Shown here: piece after piece, positions 5,233 through 7,668 of the stretch
Numbering within the stretch: position 1 is the stretch's first letter
Layout: each line of letters opens with the position of its first letter
Assembly (NCBI GenBank): GCA_902806105.1
Contig: CADCVI010000144.1
Coordinates: 1 to 7,668, forward strand
Reading direction: 5' to 3'
From: an uncultured Rubrobacteraceae bacterium
GTDB lineage: Bacteria; Actinomycetota; Rubrobacteria; Rubrobacterales; Rubrobacteraceae
Length of the DNA stretch: 7,668 nt
Notes under the pieces: model-generated
The model's input: only the letters and a program-made list of their open reading frames with translations
Told to the model about the DNA's origin: nothing
Database searches by the model: none
Position numbers and translations under genes: made by a program

Positions 5233-5940
5233 TCAGTGGTCCTCCTGTTGCGTGCTGCCCGGATAGGCCCTGTCGATGGCGTCCAACATGCTCCACAGCA
5301 CGTCGCCCTTGAAGGACAACGCCGCCACGGCTCGCGCCTGCTCCTCGGGCGTCCGGCAGTGCTCCATCACCACTTCCAGTGCGTGGTCAGAGTCGCGCGG
5401 GGCCTGTGTGAGGCGGGAGCGGAAATACGCCAGCCCGGCGGGGTCGATCCAGGTGTAGAAGCGCTCGAACGCGGCCAGGCGCTCCGCCATCAGGTCCGGA
5501 GCAAACAGCTCGGTCAGCGAGGAGGCTACCGCCTCGACCCACGGGCGGGTGCGGGCGAAGGTGACGTAGGCATCGACGGCGAACCTCACCCCGGGCACGA
5601 CGTGCCGCCCGTCCCACATCTCCTCCCGCGTCAGCCCCGCGGCCTCGCCGAGGCGCAGCCAGGCCTCGATGCCCCCCTCTCCGTCCGCCGTTCCATCGTG
5701 GTCGTGGATGCGCTGGATCCAGCGCCGGCGTACCTCGCGGTCGGGGCAGTTGGCGAGGATGGCGGCGTCCTTGCGCGGGATGTTCTCCTGGTAGTAAAAG
5801 CGGTTGGCCACCCACCCCTGGATCTGCCGGCGGTTCAGGCCCCCCTCGTTCATGATCTCGTGGAACGGATGCCGGCTGTGGTAGCGCTCGGACTGAGCGC
5901 GCAGGGCCCCGATGAAGCTCTCGGTTTCGGATACGACCAA
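5233..5940 (-). CDS. pqqC: PqqC, pyrroloquinoline-quinone synthase
   Basis: PqqC carries out the last step of PQQ formation, a cofactor-free ring closure and eight-electron oxidation of AHQQ by O2. The 235 residues align with Klebsiella PqqC along almost the whole length, shifted by three: [13 protein letters not shown] (39-51), RIHDHDG (77-83), [12 protein letters not shown] (89-100), [10 protein letters not shown] (116-125), SSLTELFAP (140-148) and FRSRL (173-177). Active-site counterparts kept are Y20, H21, R47, H81, Y125, E144, R154, Y172, R176 and K211. The counterpart of His154 is Met151, an unexpected change. The start is TTG at 5940, with GGAG eight bases upstream inside the end of pqqB. 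No better start codon exists in frame. Only two bases separate it from the pqqB stop. Confidence 0.95.
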   Translation of the reverse strand: MVVSETESFIGALRAQSERYHSRHPFHEIMNEGGLNRRQIQGWVANRFYYQENIPRKDAAILANCPDREVRRRWIQRIHDHDGTADGEGGIEAWLRLGEAAGLTREEMWDGRHVVPGVRFAVDAYVTFARTRPWVEAVASSLTELFAPDLMAERLAAFERFYTWIDPAGLAYFRSRLTQAPRDSDHALEVVMEHCRTPEEQARAVAALSFKGDVLWSMLDAIDRAYPGSTQQEDH

Positions 5941-5942
5941 CT

Positions 5943-6836
5943 TCAGATCTCCAGTTCTAGGCCGTCCGCGGCCACTTCCAAACCGTGCTCCTCGACGATG
6001 CGCCGTTCGGGCGAGTCTTCGAGCAGGATGGGGTTGGTGTTGTTGATGTGGATATAGATCTTGCGCTCGATGGGGAGCGGGGCCAGCCTCTTCAGGCTGC
6101 CGTCGGCGCCGCTGATCGGCAGGTGCCCCATGTCGCGCGACGTCTTACCGGCGATGCCGAGGCGGATCAGCTCGTCGTCTTCCCAGCAGGTCCCATCGAA
6201 GAGCAGGCACGCACAACCTTCGAGATGAGCAAGCACCGAAGCCGTCAGCTCCTGCGCTCCCGGCACGTACACCAGGGACCGGCCGGTGTGCCCGTCGGTG
6301 ATCCGGTACCCCACCACGCTCTCTTCTCCCCCCCCGGTCCCGAAACGCGCCCGCTTGTTCGTGGGAACGCGGAAGGCCCGGTAGGACAAACCATCCCCCA
6401 GCGATACCTCCGTCCCCGTAACGACCGTCCGCCACTCGATGCGAGCGTAGGCGCCGAGGGTCTGGAGCAGAGACGTGCCTGTGGAGAGAATCTCGTGGAC
6501 TGCCGCGGTGGCATGTACCTCGATGTCACCGGCCTCCCGCAGCAGCAGCAACCCGAGGGTATGGTCTAGCTCGGCGTCGGTGAGCAGCACGGCCTGCACG
6601 GGAGAATCCCTGACCCCGCGTGGGTGCAGGGCCGGGAAGGACTCGATCTGGGCGCGAATATCTGGTGAAGCGTTGAGCACGAACCACCGCCGGTAGTCGG
6701 CGCTCACCGCGATCGAGGACTGGGTGCGTGGACGGCAGGGCCGCGAGCCGTCGCGCGCGGCCCGACACTGGGGGCAGCCACAGTTCCACTGCGGAAACCC
6801 TCCCCCCGCCGCCGCTCCGAGCACACGCACCCACAC
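5943..6836 (-). CDS. pqqB: PqqB, metallo-beta-lactamase-fold hydroxylase of PQQ biosynthesis
   Basis: PqqB is the iron-dependent enzyme that hydroxylates the Glu-Tyr intermediate. The 297-residue protein opens with [18 protein letters not shown], aligning residue for residue with the start of Klebsiella PqqB ([18 protein letters not shown]). It then has the zinc-site motif C19-x-C21-x2-C24, NASPDI (55-60), TDAELDH (86-92, the altered metallo-beta-lactamase motif with D91 and H92), DMGH (235-238) and HINNTNPIL (263-271). The probable metal ligands are present. The start chosen is GTG at 6836, because GGAGG lies six bases upstream and the length then matches the family. Longer starts at 6866 (ATG) and 6923 would add unrelated residues. 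It follows pqqA by 108 bases that include a hairpin. Confidence 0.95.
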   Translation of the reverse strand: MWVRVLGAAAGGGFPQWNCGCPQCRAARDGSRPCRPRTQSSIAVSADYRRWFVLNASPDIRAQIESFPALHPRGVRDSPVQAVLLTDAELDHTLGLLLLREAGDIEVHATAAVHEILSTGTSLLQTLGAYARIEWRTVVTGTEVSLGDGLSYRAFRVPTNKRARFGTGGGEESVVGYRITDGHTGRSLVYVPGAQELTASVLAHLEGCACLLFDGTCWEDDELIRLGIAGKTSRDMGHLPISGADGSLKRLAPLPIERKIYIHINNTNPILLEDSPERRIVEEHGLEVAADGLELEI

Positions 6837-6842
6837 GCCTAT

Positions 6843-6847
6843 CCTCC
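6843..6847 (-). promoter_or_regulatory. ribosome binding site that fixes the pqqB start
   Basis: The minus strand reads GGAGG-ATAGGC-GTG, a strong Shine-Dalgarno six bases before the GTG at 6836. The upstream in-frame ATG at 6866 has only GGGGA at very short spacing. Confidence 0.75.
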
Positions 6848-6910
6848 ATCCGTCTACCTCGAACATTTTCCCCGGCCGCACTCGCCCCACGGCAGGACGG
6901 GGATGGTGCG

Positions 6911-6936
6911 GGCGCCGAACCATTCGGTCCGGCGCC
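6911..6936 (-). terminator. pqqA-pqqB intercistronic hairpin (attenuator or mRNA stabiliser)
   Basis: On the minus-strand RNA, GGCGCCGGACC, loop GAAU, then GGUUCGGCGCC pairs over 11 positions, one of them a G-U wobble. The wobble works only on this strand; the plus-strand RNA would have an A-C mismatch there. That fits a structure acting in the pqq transcript. It starts eight bases after the pqqA stop and has no U-run, so it is more likely a partial terminator or 3' stabiliser than a full stop. Confidence 0.65.
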
Positions 6937-6944
6937 CTGTCCGC

Positions 6945-7040
6945 CTATTCCGAATCCGTCCAGATACCGGCGTACGCGGTTACCTCAGCGCTGGTCCCGA
7001 TCTCCTCGAAATCGGGTGTCTCCCATTTTTGGAGTTCCAT
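6945..7040 (-). CDS. pqqA: PqqA, PQQ precursor peptide
   Basis: This 31-residue ORF is the ribosomal precursor from which PQQ is cut. Its Glu19 and Tyr23 (EVTAY) form the E-x3-Y pair whose side chains PqqE joins to make the PQQ skeleton. MELQKWETPDFEEIG resembles the usual PqqA leader, including the W-x-x-P-x-F/Y-x-E pattern seen in many homologues. The ATG at 7040 has a near-ideal ribosome site, AAAGGAGGTGAT, with eight bases between GGAGG and ATG. That is the strongest site in this part of the window and fits the high output needed for a peptide used up one molecule per cofactor. It is followed by pqqB, C, D and E on the same strand, and hairpins flank it on both sides. No pqqF-like protease gene is visible in the window. 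Confidence 0.95.
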   Translation of the reverse strand: MELQKWETPDFEEIGTSAEVTAYAGIWTDSE

Positions 7041-7144
7041 GACTATCACCTCCTTTCAAGTGGGCTTTGTTGTGCAACCTCATCGTCCCCAACAAGTCAT
7101 GCAACCCTAGCTCAGGGGTCACTCCGCACCGGAGACGTTCCTTC

Positions 7145-7180
7145 CCGTACGCCGGGTGGCGTGTGCCACCCGGCGTACGG
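7145..7180 (-). terminator. perfect 16-bp hairpin between the dehydrogenase gene and pqqA
   Basis: Two perfect 16-base arms (CCGTACGCCGGGTGGC at 7145-7160 and its complement at 7165-7180) enclose a four-base loop. It starts 11 bases after the dehydrogenase stop. With GC-rich stem and no T-run, it is an intrinsic terminator of the U-poor type suggested for high-GC Gram-positives, or an RNA stabiliser for the dehydrogenase message. About 100 bases remain between it and pqqA, enough for a separate promoter, though I cannot see a clear one. TTGTTG/CAACAA and a repeated GGTTGCA lie in that leader. Confidence 0.7.
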
Positions 7181-7191
7181 AACATCTGTGC

Positions 7192-7668
7192 TTACTCTTC
7201 CGGCAGAGCGAAGCAGAAGAGACCGGCTCCGTGCGGCCCCCCGATCATGCCCGGCAAGAACCCTTCGACCCAGCTGCCCCAGCCGATCGGCACGGCTATG
7301 TACTGCCTTCCGTCGATGCTGTAGGTTACTGGGCTGCTGTGGTGTCCGGACCCGCACTGGAACTGCCACAGAAGCTCCCCGGTGCGCGCATCCAACGCGT
7401 TGAACTCGCCCGTGGGTTCCCCGGCAAACACGAGGTCACCGGCGGTGGCGAGCACCGATGCGCACATCGGGATCTCGTTCTCCCACCTCCAGACCTCCTC
7501 GCTCGTGGACGCGCTGAAGGCCGTTACGGACCCCTTCATGTTCTCGGAGTCCACGATGACGGCCGCTCCCCAGTAAGGGATGCCCTCCTTGAACTCCCTG
7601 CGCCGCCGCGCGACCTGCGAACCGGTATCCTGTACCGGGACGTAGAAGAGATCCGTCTTCGGGCTGTA
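7192..7668 (-). CDS. PQQ-dependent alcohol/methanol-type dehydrogenase, C-terminal part
   Basis: The last 158 residues of a quinoprotein dehydrogenase; the rest lies beyond the window edge. These enzymes are eight-bladed propellers that oxidise alcohols or aldehydes outside the cytoplasmic membrane with PQQ plus Ca2+ or a lanthanide. Visible signatures are KEGIPYWGAAVI (27-38), two tryptophan-docking blade repeats (GSVTAFSASTSEEVW, then EFNALDARTGELLWQF), the LATAGDLVFAG strand (73-83) and the closing GSGHHSSPVTYSIDGRQYIA (106-125), where family members have GSG-x3-PVTY-x2-DGKQY. The first blade repeat is degenerate (SAST for the usual D-x-x-TG). The C-terminus continues GWGSWVEGF and ends in FALPEE. 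The cofactor-metal Asp and the catalytic base lie upstream, so methanol, ethanol, XoxF-type or other substrate class cannot be decided. The stop is followed by a strong hairpin and then pqqA, linking apoenzyme and cofactor genes. Confidence 0.88.
   Translation of the reverse strand, partial: YSPKTDLFYVPVQDTGSQVARRRREFKEGIPYWGAAVIVDSENMKGSVTAFSASTSEEVWRWENEIPMCASVLATAGDLVFAGEPTGEFNALDARTGELLWQFQCGSGHHSSPVTYSIDGRQYIAVPIGWGSWVEGFLPGMIGGPHGAGLFCFALPEE

Noticed and set aside
5218..6057. 279-codon plus-strand open frame opposite pqqC
   Set aside because: It is a high-GC antisense shadow of pqqC, which aligns to its family end to end.
6837..6923. Longer N-terminus for pqqB from 6923 or 6866
   Set aside because: The extra residues do not match PqqB, and a strong GGAGG fits the GTG at 6836.
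1..7668. CRISPR array, tRNA, rRNA or insertion-sequence ends
   Set aside because: I saw no regularly spaced repeats, cloverleaf, conserved rRNA sequence, transposase or terminal inverted repeats.

Overview
The window is high-GC DNA (roughly two-thirds G+C by eye) with strong Shine-Dalgarno sites, many GTG and TTG starts, and several overlapping or nearly abutting genes. Protein style and codon choice suggest a high-GC Gram-positive (Actinomycetota, perhaps Rubrobacter- or Thermoleophilia-like). This placement is inferred from general resemblance, not from any marker gene.

Left end (1-386): a probable gene start runs off the edge on the minus strand (1-39; its 13 visible residues recall DinB-family proteins). 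A doubtful small minus-strand ORF (36-290) overlaps it. A sigma70-type promoter (TTGACA at 318, TACACT at 342) faces right.

Arsenic operon, plus strand (387-2047): arsM (As(III) S-adenosylmethionine methyltransferase), arsR (repressor) and arsC (thioredoxin-type arsenate reductase) are tightly packed; arsR-arsC overlap as ATGA. Arsenate would be reduced by ArsC and the arsenite methylated by ArsM, under ArsR control. No arsenite efflux gene is visible.

Middle (2048-3070): a GNAT acetyltransferase gene on the minus strand faces arsC tail to tail. Its start codon is unclear. The flanking gaps hold only weak inverted repeats.

Right part, minus strand (3071-7668): read in transcription order, this is the C-terminal 158 residues of a PQQ-dependent alcohol/methanol-type dehydrogenase, a perfect 16-bp hairpin, pqqA, an 11-bp hairpin, pqqB, pqqC, pqqD, pqqE, a possible 39-residue Cys-rich peptide, and an MntP-like membrane metal exporter. 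PqqA is the peptide precursor, PqqD its chaperone and PqqE the radical-SAM crosslinking enzyme. PqqB hydroxylates an intermediate and PqqC does the final oxidation. The PQQ made would load the adjacent dehydrogenase. A metal exporter downstream is suggestive because quinoproteins need Ca2+ or a lanthanide outside the membrane, but that link is inference.

The points most worth a second look are the hairpins bracketing pqqA, a Met where Klebsiella PqqC has active-site His154, the SLDN motifs of the MntP-like protein and the Cys-rich ORF coupled to it, the extra Cys pair in ArsR, and the missing start codon of the acetyltransferase.
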